IMG/VR virus record: IMGVR_UViG_3300032163_000432
Coordinates: 1-23,593 of that record
Reading direction: 5' to 3' (one strand)
Length of the DNA: 23,593 bases
DNA from: a virus
Positions 16,944-23,593 of this stretch are shown one piece after another. The notes below the pieces were generated by a model. It did no database searches, was not told the origin of the DNA, and saw only the letters and a program-made list of their open reading frames with translations. The translations under genes were made by a program, and so were the position numbers. Every line of letters begins with the position of its first letter. Position 1 is the stretch's first letter.

Positions 16944-17285
16944 TTAATTCCGTTCCTCGAACCCAACCGCACGTAAAACTTGTTTCTTTTGTTTACGGTT
17001 CGCAGCAATCGGAATCCCAAACATCTCACTGTTTGGATCATCGTTAATCTGAACATCTGGACACTTAACCTGTATCTCCCTCACTTCCTGTAGCGTACTA
17101 CACGCTACTGAATACATCTCAATAGGTTTATTAAAATTCTTGAGGTCTGTAGTAAATAAAGAAGGAATTTTCCGATATCCTGATTTACCACATACAGAAC
17201 AAAATTGAAGCGGAGGATCACTCATCCGCAAAAATTCAATTGCTGGTTTTTTACAATAATCACAAAAATAATCGTAAAGAGGAAT
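16944..17285 (-). CDS. FmdB-type zinc ribbon protein, 113 aa, apparently starting at ATT
   Basis: FmdB-family zinc ribbons begin 'MP-YDY-C--C'. Here PLYDYFCDYC follows an ATT at 17285, with cysteine pairs at 8/11 and 29/32 (CDYC and CSVC) and the intervening FLRMSDPPL typical of the family. A perfect AAGGAGGG lies seven bases before this ATT, immediately after the stop of the upstream gene. The only conventional start in frame is a GTG at 17357, which adds 24 non-family residues, overlaps the previous gene by 58 bases and lacks a ribosome site. The rest (to residue 113) is a small domain that I do not recognise. Function is unknown; a zinc-stabilised regulator or nucleic-acid binding role is only suggested by the family. 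Confidence 0.8.
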   Translation of the reverse strand: MPLYDYFCDYCKKPAIEFLRMSDPPLQFCSVCGKSGYRKIPSLFTTDLKNFNKPIEMYSVACSTLQEVREIQVKCPDVQINDDPNSEMFGIPIAANRKQKKQVLRAVGFEERN

Positions 17286-17292
17286 GGTGCTA

Positions 17293-17300
17293 CCCTCCTT
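17293..17300 (-). promoter_or_regulatory. Strong ribosome binding site that decides the ATT start
   Basis: AAGGAGGG directly after the TAA of the 69-aa gene, with a seven-base spacer to ATT 17285. It is the best Shine-Dalgarno in the window and points to no other in-frame start. The capsid gene shows the same arrangement (AAGAAGGG, seven bases, ATT). Confidence 0.7.
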
Positions 17301-17509
17301 TACTCCGTTCCATTGCGATGTTTCGCATCTGGTAAAGCACTGCCGTCCGTATGACACGTGTGTTCATACCCATAATTTGACCTGCCTTTACTTTTGCGAG
17401 CAGTTGACATGGCGATAGCAATAGCCTGTTTCCGCGGTTTTCCCGCGTGCATTTCAGTGCGTATATTCTCACTAATTGCTTTTTTACTTGACCCTCGAAT
17501 TAAAGGCAT
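17300..17509 (-). CDS. DUF6496-like small phage protein, 69 aa
   Basis: The N-terminal two thirds ([18 protein letters not shown] then [14 protein letters not shown]) match a widely distributed small protein found in tailed phages, which I place in DUF6496. The peptide is basic and helical with no membrane segment. ATG 17509 lies two bases after the stop of the 30-aa membrane peptide. The C-terminal 25 residues ([19 protein letters not shown]) are unlike other copies I recall. The role is unknown; its usual neighbourhood near portal and capsid genes suggests a virion or packaging accessory. Confidence 0.82.
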   Translation of the reverse strand: MPLIRGSSKKAISENIRTEMHAGKPRKQAIAIAMSTARKSKGRSNYGYEHTCHTDGSALPDAKHRNGTE

Positions 17510-17511
17510 GA

Positions 17512-17604
17512 TTAATCCTTATCGTAAAATTCGTAAATAATCCATAAAGTTAGGACCAATCCACTCACAATCAAACCCACGATACCTATTATCTGCGAAT
17601 CCAT
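17512..17604 (-). CDS. 30-aa single-pass membrane peptide after the portal gene
   Basis: A short frame from ATG 17604 with AGAGG just upstream. The peptide has a hydrophobic core of about 20 residues ([17 protein letters not shown]) and an acidic, aromatic end (YEFYDKD), as expected for a bitopic membrane peptide. It starts nine bases after the portal stop and ends two bases before the next ATG, so it fills the gap exactly. It resembles small phage membrane proteins of unknown or holin-like function. Confidence 0.72.
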   Translation of the reverse strand: MDSQIIGIVGLIVSGLVLTLWIIYEFYDKD

Positions 17605-17612
17605 CCTAACCT

Positions 17613-19535
17613 CTACAATGGCTTCACCTGTGCCGGAAAGGCGTGATGGATAGCCATCCCAATCATTCGTTGAGCGTCTTGCGCCCCAGCCTGTGCGAAT
17701 TGATTACCCTGCTGTTGTTCAGTAGGCGGAGCACTTTGCACACTAGCGGGTTGCCCATTCTGCATCATCTGTGGGGCCAGATTTGGATTTGGTTGAGTTT
17801 GACCAAGTTGTCCTTTAGATTGCATCGCCTGTGGCCCCATCATCATCTGCTGTTGCATTTCCATCTGAAACTGTGGATCGTAGAGAACTTCATCCATCCA
17901 TTCTATTCCCATATCCTTCGCAATACGAAGCATAAATGCTTTCGCATTGAACGGAATACCCAGAGCCATTGATACCTGCGCTGCTGTCATAACAGCCGGT
18001 AACACTTGTTGAGCAAATACCAATTCCTGTTGAAGGCGAGTTTTACTATCGCGACGACCCATCGACTCTGGTTCGATATTGAACACGTAATCGAGAAAAT
18101 CTCCGCTTCGAACCTCTGGCGTAAGAACAACCTGCACTTCTTGAATAGTCGGAGGTATCAACCAAGGCATACCGTTAGGACCGAGCATCTGACCGCCGGG
18201 GGCCATGACCCGCTGCGTCAACGGTATTTTCATCATGGGATCAGTATGGAAATACCACGCCCGTTTACGCGCTTCACTCGCAACCATCTGGTAGACTAAA
18301 TCTTTCATATCCTCCAAACCAATAGCCGCATTCTGCTGGAGAATTTGAGCCGCTGTCGCTGATTTAGCGTCCACCCGTTGACCGCCAATCTGTTCGGGAT
18401 TGGCAGCCATCATATTGAACCACTGTTGTAATTGAGCTAGATGCTCTTCATTAGAATTCTGTTGACCCCCCAAACTCATTGTCCTAACGCCATCTGGATC
18501 ATCCACGGCAATTGCTTCACCATCACCAGCATTCTTTAGTTCTTCCACATCTTCGCTGGACGCTCGTTTGTAGGCAACAATATCTTTCTGCCGTTCCGCC
18601 TGCTCTACAATCTTTTTGGCCATTCGATTAGCCAAAACATGAAGGTCGTACCAGATTCCAACATTAGGTACAGGTAAAGGGTTGCCAGGCACAGGGGGCG
18701 TAAGGGCCAAGAGAGTGTATGGACCTTCCTTAACACCGTAATAGTCATCAACGCGAAGATAATCATCAAAAGATACATCATCGTCCCCAGGTACAGTGAC
18801 AATGGCGTTTGCAGAGGGGAACCAAAGTTCACGTATTGCAACATCATCTTCCAAATCATAATTATCATCCATCCGGATATTCTTCATCGAGATGGAGTGG
18901 GCGTGCCGTTCTCGGTTGGGATCATCCGAACAACGAGGTAATCGTTCAATGAAATCATTCCTATATTGACCGCTATCCATGAGTAATTGTCGAGGCAGGA
19001 TAATTCGATCCCCAAGGAATCGAGCATCCGAAAACATGTGCTCGCGAGAATCAGGATCAACCACAAAATTATCGAAATCTACCTTCTCTGTGAATACTGT
19101 ACCAGGATCAATGGAGTCCTCATCATTGATCGCGTAGATCGTATCCGATGTAGCCAATCCAGTTTTCAGGATGCCTAATGTGAACAACGCATCGACGATA
19201 ACAGCCCGATACGTATTGCGAATATTAATCTTCAAGTCATGTTGGTCAAGTGCTAAACCTAGTAAGTTAGCATATTGCCTCGCTTGAAGATATGGTGTCA
19301 TTACCGTATGTTTCGGGAAATTAAACACCATATTCGGGATTAATACACGGATTGCATTAAATAGTAGATTCAACGGACTCGTACCAATCTCACCTTGCGA
19401 CTTATCATAATAAGGTCCGCAGTATTCCTGAATAAAGTGGACACGAGCTGCCCGGAAACTAGCCAATCGCTTCTGTCCGCGATTGACAACCTCCATCATC
19501 TTTTTCGGAGAAACTCGATTTAACTCGTCGCCCAT
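17613..19535 (-). CDS. Portal protein, 640 aa
   Basis: ATG 19535 comes three bases after the terminase stop; its ribosome site is weak, so coupling to terL is likely. The length and helical N-terminus (GQKRLASFRAARVHFIQEYCG), the central stretch (LVYQMVASEARKRAWYFH), and VDAKSATAAQILQQNAA are typical of podovirus portals. The C-terminal tail (about 570-640) is Gln/Met-rich and low-complexity, as is common for portal barrel ends. The protein forms the dodecameric ring at the head vertex through which DNA enters and leaves and to which terminase and adaptor bind. It contains no Ser-Thr dipeptide, in contrast with the tail proteins. Confidence 0.88.
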   Translation of the reverse strand: MGDELNRVSPKKMMEVVNRGQKRLASFRAARVHFIQEYCGPYYDKSQGEIGTSPLNLLFNAIRVLIPNMVFNFPKHTVMTPYLQARQYANLLGLALDQHDLKINIRNTYRAVIVDALFTLGILKTGLATSDTIYAINDEDSIDPGTVFTEKVDFDNFVVDPDSREHMFSDARFLGDRIILPRQLLMDSGQYRNDFIERLPRCSDDPNRERHAHSISMKNIRMDDNYDLEDDVAIRELWFPSANAIVTVPGDDDVSFDDYLRVDDYYGVKEGPYTLLALTPPVPGNPLPVPNVGIWYDLHVLANRMAKKIVEQAERQKDIVAYKRASSEDVEELKNAGDGEAIAVDDPDGVRTMSLGGQQNSNEEHLAQLQQWFNMMAANPEQIGGQRVDAKSATAAQILQQNAAIGLEDMKDLVYQMVASEARKRAWYFHTDPMMKIPLTQRVMAPGGQMLGPNGMPWLIPPTIQEVQVVLTPEVRSGDFLDYVFNIEPESMGRRDSKTRLQQELVFAQQVLPAVMTAAQVSMALGIPFNAKAFMLRIAKDMGIEWMDEVLYDPQFQMEMQQQMMMGPQAMQSKGQLGQTQPNPNLAPQMMQNGQPASVQSAPPTEQQQGNQFAQAGAQDAQRMIGMAIHHAFPAQVKPL

Positions 19536-19538
19536 TGT

Positions 19539-21467
19539 CTAATCCACCATTCTAAAATCGAAGTGTGTAGGATACTTACCGTCTCGCCGTTCTCTGAATC
19601 GTTTGACCTGTTGCCATTTGTTGAATCTTCCCCCAAAGGTTCGCATCGAATCCCCCTTTTGTTCTATTACTTTTGCCCTACATTTAGGTGCTCCCACCAG
19701 TAAAAGGGCATCAGCAATTACTCTATCCCCATGCGTCTTGCGTGCGGAATCAGATTCTTTTATAAGGTCTGCAGGACCAACTCCCCCACCGGGATAGTAT
19801 ACATACATTAGGCATTCATTAAGGGCCGCCTCACTATGATTGATAAAAGTACCATTCGCGTAGGCTCGACGCAAAATACCAAGAGCGATTGCTTTTTTCT
19901 CTGAACTAGATCGCCATCCGTATCGCTTTCCCACTTTTTCTCTAGTTGTTCCTACCTGTTTATCAAAGTAGATATCGGGATACTTGTAAACATTGACCAA
20001 TTGGCGACCGAAGTCAAACCCTGGATCGCCATTATTTTCCCATATGACGAATGGACGCCGCGTACCTCCGCACCATATGGTTGCGGCAACAACTGACTTA
20101 GCGAGTTCGTATGGAGGCGTATTAGCATCAGCATATTCCGCAATCTTCTCTCTCGTTTCATTACATAGAATTGAGATAACGCTATTCGACGCTCCCTGCC
20201 CCTTACTGATATCTATCGCCAAGGTATAGGTTTTAGTTTGATCTGGTCGTTTGTCGATCAACTCAGTCCATATCCGCCACGGCCCATCAATTGTGCGGCA
20301 AATTACTTTATCCGTTTGTCGTTGAATTCCTGCCCGCACTACATCCTCGTCCGTCATCCCCTTCTTGAATTTGATTGATGCCCGATATTTGGGTACACGA
20401 GCAAATAGTTTTTTATGTTGTTCGATTATAATATTCTCAAAGAATGTTTCACCTGATCCCACATGGTCCATATCCACTTCGATGGCCAACTCTTTAGGAG
20501 ATCGTTCAAGAATTTGTTGCGTATACCACGGGGATATAATCTTCCAGCGTCCCAAAGCATCTTGCCACGTTGTTCGATCCGCACCTTTTTCCGGGTGTTC
20601 CCACCACGGTAAAACAAACACCTTAATACTGCCAGACATGCGCCACTTGCTGAATACTGTACCGGGTCCATTAGGCGTGGAACACGGTAATATGCAAGCT
20701 GATACATCCTTAATACTTCGTTTAATCGACTCGGCTTCGTCAACCTTGGCAAATTCATCGAGGAATACAGATTTACGACGATCAGATGATCCCGCCGTCG
20801 CATTGCTGGATTCACCATCTATACGGCTTCCATTATCCCCGTTCCGTAAGTGCATCTTTTTACGCGAGAAATTAGGAATCATCCATTCTGGTAGATGAGC
20901 CAGAATATAATCGACCTTACCAAAAAGTGTACCAGGATCAGATTGTGAACCAAAGGGATAGTCCTTCGCCGGACCATCCAGTAAATCAACAGCATCTTCT
21001 TTACGGCTGATAATCAGATGTGCTTCACTACTTTTAAATAAAAGACGATGGGCTAACACCACCAGGTGGTCCCAAGTTGCCCCCATATCACGACTCTTAT
21101 CTGTGAGTAAGGATTCGCCGACATTGATTGCTCTTTCAATGGCGAGTAGATGATCGTCTTGAATTGGCCATGTTACGTAGGGAATATGCGTATCTTCAGC
21201 CTGAATTGTCTGCCCATTTTTGACTTGAAATACGCGAAGTGTCCACGCTGCGAAATTTACAAAAAAGAGTAAAGATTTGGCGCAAGCGGTATAGAGAACA
21301 TCCCTCAAAGGGAGATCAACTTCTGCTTCCCGCAGAAGTTTAGCCCGCCATTGCAGGTTTTTACTCGGATTCTTCGGAACCGTCAACCCTATTATCGGGT
21401 CCGTCCACAGACTTCGCTGTTTCGGGAATTCCTTTTCCAGTTGTGGTTCCTGTGCCCACAGATTCAA
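19539..21467 (-). CDS. terL: Terminase large subunit (DNA packaging motor), 642 aa
   Basis: All motor and nuclease motifs are visible. The Walker A-like P-loop is KSRDMGATW (residues 124-132), Walker B is VFLDEFA (234-240) and the coupling motif is STPNG (263-267). The RNase H-like nuclease has acidic residues in LAIDIS (Asp419), VIWENNG (Glu477) and HGDRVIADALL (Asp581). The protein pumps DNA into the prohead and cuts the concatemer. The start is uncertain: TTG 21467 overlaps the upstream gene by 107 bases and has GGGAG close by. The conserved region starts only at about residue 36 (KNLQWRAKLLREAE), and a later TTG at 21383 (28th codon) is possible. No ATG exists in that part. The gene is complete at the 3' end. 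Confidence 0.93.
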   Translation of the reverse strand: MNLWAQEPQLEKEFPKQRSLWTDPIIGLTVPKNPSKNLQWRAKLLREAEVDLPLRDVLYTACAKSLLFFVNFAAWTLRVFQVKNGQTIQAEDTHIPYVTWPIQDDHLLAIERAINVGESLLTDKSRDMGATWDHLVVLAHRLLFKSSEAHLIISRKEDAVDLLDGPAKDYPFGSQSDPGTLFGKVDYILAHLPEWMIPNFSRKKMHLRNGDNGSRIDGESSNATAGSSDRRKSVFLDEFAKVDEAESIKRSIKDVSACILPCSTPNGPGTVFSKWRMSGSIKVFVLPWWEHPEKGADRTTWQDALGRWKIISPWYTQQILERSPKELAIEVDMDHVGSGETFFENIIIEQHKKLFARVPKYRASIKFKKGMTDEDVVRAGIQRQTDKVICRTIDGPWRIWTELIDKRPDQTKTYTLAIDISKGQGASNSVISILCNETREKIAEYADANTPPYELAKSVVAATIWCGGTRRPFVIWENNGDPGFDFGRQLVNVYKYPDIYFDKQVGTTREKVGKRYGWRSSSEKKAIALGILRRAYANGTFINHSEAALNECLMYVYYPGGGVGPADLIKESDSARKTHGDRVIADALLLVGAPKCRAKVIEQKGDSMRTFGGRFNKWQQVKRFRERRDGKYPTHFDFRMVD

Positions 21468-21801
21468 TTTCTCCCATCCCTTGTGCGATTCGATTTAACC
21501 GTTCTTTCGCCAATTCCTCAATCTTCTCTATGATCTTGACCTTTTTCTCCGTCTCTGGTGCTACTTGTATAGCTTTTCCCTCTACTCGCTCCCATATGAA
21601 TTGTTGTGCCCACGATGCTGGAGGTCTGTTTTCCGCACCCAGTGCCGCCTCCCAAATCATTTTCGCCAGAACTTGAGCACGAGTAATAGGTTTGCCGTTA
21701 TCGTCAACATCTATCGCTTCCAATGCCAATTCTTTCAAGTGCTTTGTCAGCGACTTGGAATCAGGTAGATGGATTACAGATTTTTTATGGCTGGAAGCCA
21801 A
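21361..21801 (-). CDS. Putative terminase small subunit, 146 aa
   Basis: Directly upstream of terL and overlapping it. The frame begins right after an in-frame stop, so TTG 21801 is its first usable start; GAAAG lies five bases before it. Helices such as LTKHLKELALEAI and ITRAQVLAKMIWEAALG, then FIWERVEGKAIQ followed by a charged coiled coil (KKVKIIEKIEELAKERLNR), are what I associate with small proteins next to terL in many phages. The C-terminal 45 residues are Gly/Thr/Glu-rich and probably disordered. It should recognise the packaging site and recruit TerL. Assignment rests on position and general sequence character, so a non-terminase DNA-binding accessory remains possible. Confidence 0.65.
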   Translation of the reverse strand: MASSHKKSVIHLPDSKSLTKHLKELALEAIDVDDNGKPITRAQVLAKMIWEAALGAENRPPASWAQQFIWERVEGKAIQVAPETEKKVKIIEKIEELAKERLNRIAQGMGEIESVGTGTTTGKGIPETAKSVDGPDNRVDGSEESE

Positions 21802-22198
21802 TTAAACTTTCTTTCCAGTTGGGACGTACACCTTGTGTACCAGCAGTGATAATGCGACCCGTGCCATCAATCCGCACATTAGCGGTAGACGTATCAATTA
21901 CCGCCAGAGGAGTGATACCAGGTGGTACAGCCAATCCTTCACCATCCGTGTGATATTCACTAACATCCATATCGAAACTCAACAGACTTGTACTGGAAGC
22001 GACCGTACTACCAGCCGTTATGATATCAACTATCCCAGCATCCACATTACAAATTATATCGTCAATCAGCAATCGTTCATAGGGTTCCAAAACCCGCACG
22101 TTGGCATCTGCATCAAAGAATACTAATTGAGGATTAGTAGACGTACTGGATGCAACCAATGCTATACGTACTGTTTCGCCCTGTAAAATTGAAGCCAT
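21785..22198 (-). CDS. Unknown Ser/Thr-rich probable virion protein, 137 aa
   Basis: ATG 22198 overlaps the stop of the 32-aa peptide (TAATG), with AAGAAGG upstream. The protein is beta-rich with five Ser-Thr pairs (SSTST at 17-21, SSTS near 68) and a segment EGLAVPPGITPLAVIDTS. It has no signal peptide, cysteine pattern or membrane segment. The Ser-Thr signature links it to the decoration, adaptor, nozzle and fibre proteins of this phage, so I infer a virion surface component such as a head fibre or a tail decoration. I recognise no family. It ends inside the start of the terS-like gene (17-base overlap). Confidence 0.75.
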   Translation of the reverse strand: MASILQGETVRIALVASSTSTNPQLVFFDADANVRVLEPYERLLIDDIICNVDAGIVDIITAGSTVASSTSLLSFDMDVSEYHTDGEGLAVPPGITPLAVIDTSTANVRIDGTGRIITAGTQGVRPNWKESLIGFQP

Positions 22199-22296
22199 TA
22201 TTCACCCTTCTTAACAAACAAACCCTTAATCCAATCTCGGTTTTGCCACGCAACCAACAGAATCACACCGAGAACCAATCCAATAAGCAAACTCAT
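22198..22296 (-). CDS. 32-aa single-pass membrane peptide
   Basis: ATG 22296 overlaps the stop of the HExxE gene (TAATG) and has AGAGGGG upstream; its own TAA overlaps the next ATG the same way. The peptide has a hydrophobic N-terminal helix (SLLIGLVLGVILLVAW) followed by a basic, aromatic tail (QNRDWIKGLFVKKGE). Perfect tiling between two genes with good ribosome sites makes a real product likely. Size and layout are compatible with a small holin or antiholin-like protein, or a minor virion membrane peptide. Confidence 0.72.
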   Translation of the reverse strand: MSLLIGLVLGVILLVAWQNRDWIKGLFVKKGE

Positions 22297-22664
22297 TATT
22301 TCTTTCCCCTCTTCTTATAGGTGTGTACTAAATCGGGAACAGCCTGACTTAAAAACATTCCTGCACGTGCGACAACTTCATCAAACTGAGGGTGATTGCA
22401 AAAAAACCAATAACCATCCGCCGCATTAGAATAATCTTGATCGGGACGAAACCTAACACCCATATCCATATACGCATATTCTATAACTTCATGGAGTAGA
22501 GTGATAAATACTTCGCGCCAAGTTTCATAATCCAAACCTACGCAAATCTCACCTAATCCAGCTTCTCCCGCCGTCGTAAATTCTCCACCCGTACCAGAAC
22601 GCGTAAGTAACCGGACATTACGTGATCCTAATTCATACAGACCAATTCTATTCCTTTTCGCCAT
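22296..22664 (-). CDS. Small HExxE protein, zincin-like, 122 aa
   Basis: The central helix reads ITLLHEVIEYAY, giving His58-Glu59-x-x-Glu62. This is the zinc-metalloprotease HExxH pattern with the second His replaced by Glu. A later HPQFDEVVARAG segment and a hydrophobic helix (MFLSQAVPDLV) follow as in small phage metallopeptidase-like proteins I recall. Three starts are possible: GTG 22679, ATG 22673 and ATG 22664. I choose the last because GAGGA lies eight bases before it. It overlaps the end of the 31-aa membrane gene by 17 bases and is coupled to the 32-aa membrane gene. Whether it is catalytic is unclear; a zinc-binding structural or host-interaction role is possible. Confidence 0.7.
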   Translation of the reverse strand: MAKRNRIGLYELGSRNVRLLTRSGTGGEFTTAGEAGLGEICVGLDYETWREVFITLLHEVIEYAYMDMGVRFRPDQDYSNAADGYWFFCNHPQFDEVVARAGMFLSQAVPDLVHTYKKRGKK

Positions 22665-22743
22665 TGGCTTCATCCTCACATAATCCTACAACAAATAGAA
22701 TCAGAAGGCCGGTCACAACCAATACAATCCACACGAACACCAT
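22648..22743 (-). CDS. 31-aa single-pass membrane peptide
   Basis: ATG 22743 opens a frame with a strongly hydrophobic core (VFVWIVLVVTGLLILFVVG) and an acidic end (CEDEANGEKE). A GTG 12 bases upstream would add four residues (GFLM side). The ribosome site is weak, but a GAGTGGG lies about nine bases before the ATG. The gene overlaps the start of the HExxE gene. With the 32-aa and 30-aa peptides it forms a set of tiny bitopic membrane proteins in this operon. A holin-like role is possible but unproven. Confidence 0.62.
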   Translation of the reverse strand: MVFVWIVLVVTGLLILFVVGLCEDEANGEKE

Positions 22744-22800
22744 CAAAAATCCCACTCACATTCAACCCACGGTCCACAATCTCGCCAAGTAGTATTGTCT

Positions 22801-23040
22801 TTATTCGGCATTTGGAAGCCAGTTACCCGGACTTTGCCCATGGGGGAACAAGCGAGGCCAACACATGTAAGTACAAGTAGAATAATCGGTCTTATTGCAA
22901 ATCCGAAATTCATCGTTGGCCCCTTCTCTGAAGGGTTTTACCGCTTCAATAGTCTCATCCAATGTTTTGCGTGGAGAGGAAAATCCCGTAGGCCATGTCG
23001 CGATGAATTCCGTCGAAAATCGTCGTATTCGGAATATCAT
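22801..23040 (-). CDS. Orphan protein of 79 aa
   Basis: ATG 23040 overlaps the stop of the upstream gene in an ATGA. The peptide is mixed in charge, with three cysteines clustered in CNKTDYSTCTYMC (about residues 48-60), aromatic residues (two Trp, several Phe/Tyr) and a Pro-rich end (GQSPGNWLPNAE). No signal peptide, membrane segment or known domain is seen. A plus-strand frame covers the same bases but has no ribosome site and no partner genes, so I prefer this one. Function unknown. Confidence 0.6.
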   Translation of the reverse strand: MIFRIRRFSTEFIATWPTGFSSPRKTLDETIEAVKPFREGANDEFRICNKTDYSTCTYMCWPRLFPHGQSPGNWLPNAE

Positions 23041-23555
23041 TCTTGCACGAACTCAAAAATAGAACCCACGGCATCGGGATATTCAGCCCAGCGATTTTTA
23101 TTATCCAGCAGACGACGAGATTCTCCATTCGTCAACATCTCTAACGTCAATTCACGATCAGGTATACACCAAACAGGAGAGGGTGAATAGAGAACACCTT
23201 TGATACCGAGTTTCAAGTGAGCCGTATTACAAGACAATAGGACAACCTGCCGTCCCGGATATCGAACCTGAATTTTCTTCACCAACTCTTGTGCAGGCAT
23301 CGCGGGATACCCAGCATCAGCTGCACCCACAATCCATCTACCATTTTCAATAGTGCCGCCATGACACAAGATAGCCACGGCGTTATGAGTGCGTCGGCTA
23401 ATTTCCCGTCTCCACATTTCCGCGTAGCGTTCCAGTGACGGATCAACAACCTCTACAATTACATCAGGTTGTTCGTTTAGGATAGTGGTGGTATTAACAA
23501 TCGAGACAGGACACACGCGACTTACTACAATCCCGGCTAAAATACCGGCGGTCAT
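23037..23555 (-). CDS. Membrane-anchored caspase-fold-like protein, at least 172 aa, start may lie outside the window
   Basis: Two segments look like the active-site strands of clan CD (caspase/CHAT/clostripain) peptidases: AVAILCHGG with His65-Gly66, and a Gly-Arg followed by VVLLSCNTA with Cys109. A strand and helix (VGAADAGYPAMPAQELVKKI) lie between them in the usual order. The C-terminal part (YSPSPVWCIPDRELTL, then VGSIFEFV) resembles phage and plasmid proteins I recall. The N-terminus is hydrophobic (TAGILAGIVV). ATG 23555 has no ribosome site, and the frame stays open to the window edge with more hydrophobic codons, so the true start and full membrane helix may lie outside. Enzyme activity is inferred, not shown. 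Confidence 0.65.
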   Translation of the reverse strand: MTAGILAGIVVSRVCPVSIVNTTTILNEQPDVIVEVVDPSLERYAEMWRREISRRTHNAVAILCHGGTIENGRWIVGAADAGYPAMPAQELVKKIQVRYPGRQVVLLSCNTAHLKLGIKGVLYSPSPVWCIPDRELTLEMLTNGESRRLLDNKNRWAEYPDAVGSIFEFVQE

Positions 23556-23593
23556 AAAGATACTAACAATGCAGATGTTTAATCCCCACTCTC

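Noticed and set aside
20365-20898. Plus-strand open frame of 177 codons
   Set aside because: It lies wholly inside terL, opposite the Walker B and STPNG region, and its product has no recognisable feature.
22795-23190. Plus-strand open frame of 131 codons
   Set aside because: No ribosome site, no plus-strand neighbours, and it covers two minus-strand genes joined by ATGA overlap.
1-23593. Alternative genetic code or stop-codon reassignment
   Set aside because: TAA, TAG and TGA all end genes at sensible places and conserved motifs contain no in-frame stops.
1-23593. tRNA genes, CRISPR arrays, insertion sequences, attachment sites
   Set aside because: I looked for cloverleaf-like spacing, regular direct repeats, transposase motifs and terminal inverted repeats and saw none that I could support.

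Overview
This window is almost certainly a piece of a tailed double-stranded DNA phage of podovirus type (Caudoviricetes), most likely from an uncultured source. Every gene I accept lies on the minus strand, so transcription runs from high to low coordinates. The genes are tightly packed, with many ATGA or TAATG stop/start overlaps. They form one virion-assembly block: small and large terminase, portal, scaffold, major capsid protein (MCP), head-tail adaptor, nozzle (tail hub), tail fibre, then several Gln-rich and coiled-coil internal virion (ejection) proteins. No replication, integration or tRNA gene is visible. The standard bacterial code fits, since TAA, TAG and TGA all act as stops. The host cannot be told from this window.

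Right part (about 21800-23593), read first. It begins with a membrane-anchored protein carrying a His-Gly/Ser-Cys pair like that of caspase-fold (clan CD) peptidases, with its true start possibly outside the window. Next come a 79-aa orphan, a 31-aa single-pass membrane peptide, a small HExxE protein, a 32-aa membrane peptide and a 137-aa Ser/Thr-rich protein. Packaging and head genes (about 14600-21800) follow: a terS-like gene, a complete terL, the portal, a 30-aa membrane peptide, a 69-aa DUF6496-like peptide, an FmdB-type zinc ribbon protein, an acidic scaffold and the MCP. Tail genes (about 4330-14580) are a putative decoration protein, the adaptor, a 192-aa unknown, a nozzle protein split over two overlapping genes, a 56-aa AT-rich gene, a 983-aa modular fibre and two ejection-type proteins. 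The left end holds a 1415-aa putative internal virion protein and the first 26 codons of another gene.

Three patterns stand out. First, the MCP and the zinc ribbon gene both seem to start at ATT, each seven bases after a strong Shine-Dalgarno, with no usable ATG, GTG or TTG at the conserved N-terminus. Second, Ser-Thr dipeptides are very common in the tail and decoration proteins (about 119 in 2758 residues by hand count) and rare in terminase, portal, capsid, scaffold and ejection proteins (about 11 in about 4200). Third, nearly every intercistronic gap of the head-tail region holds an inverted repeat, and three of these are followed by CTTTT like short leaky terminators. Four genes too short for routine gene calling (30, 31, 32 and 56 aa) are annotated from start, stop and coupling signals. 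No gene-free stretch exceeds 100 bases.
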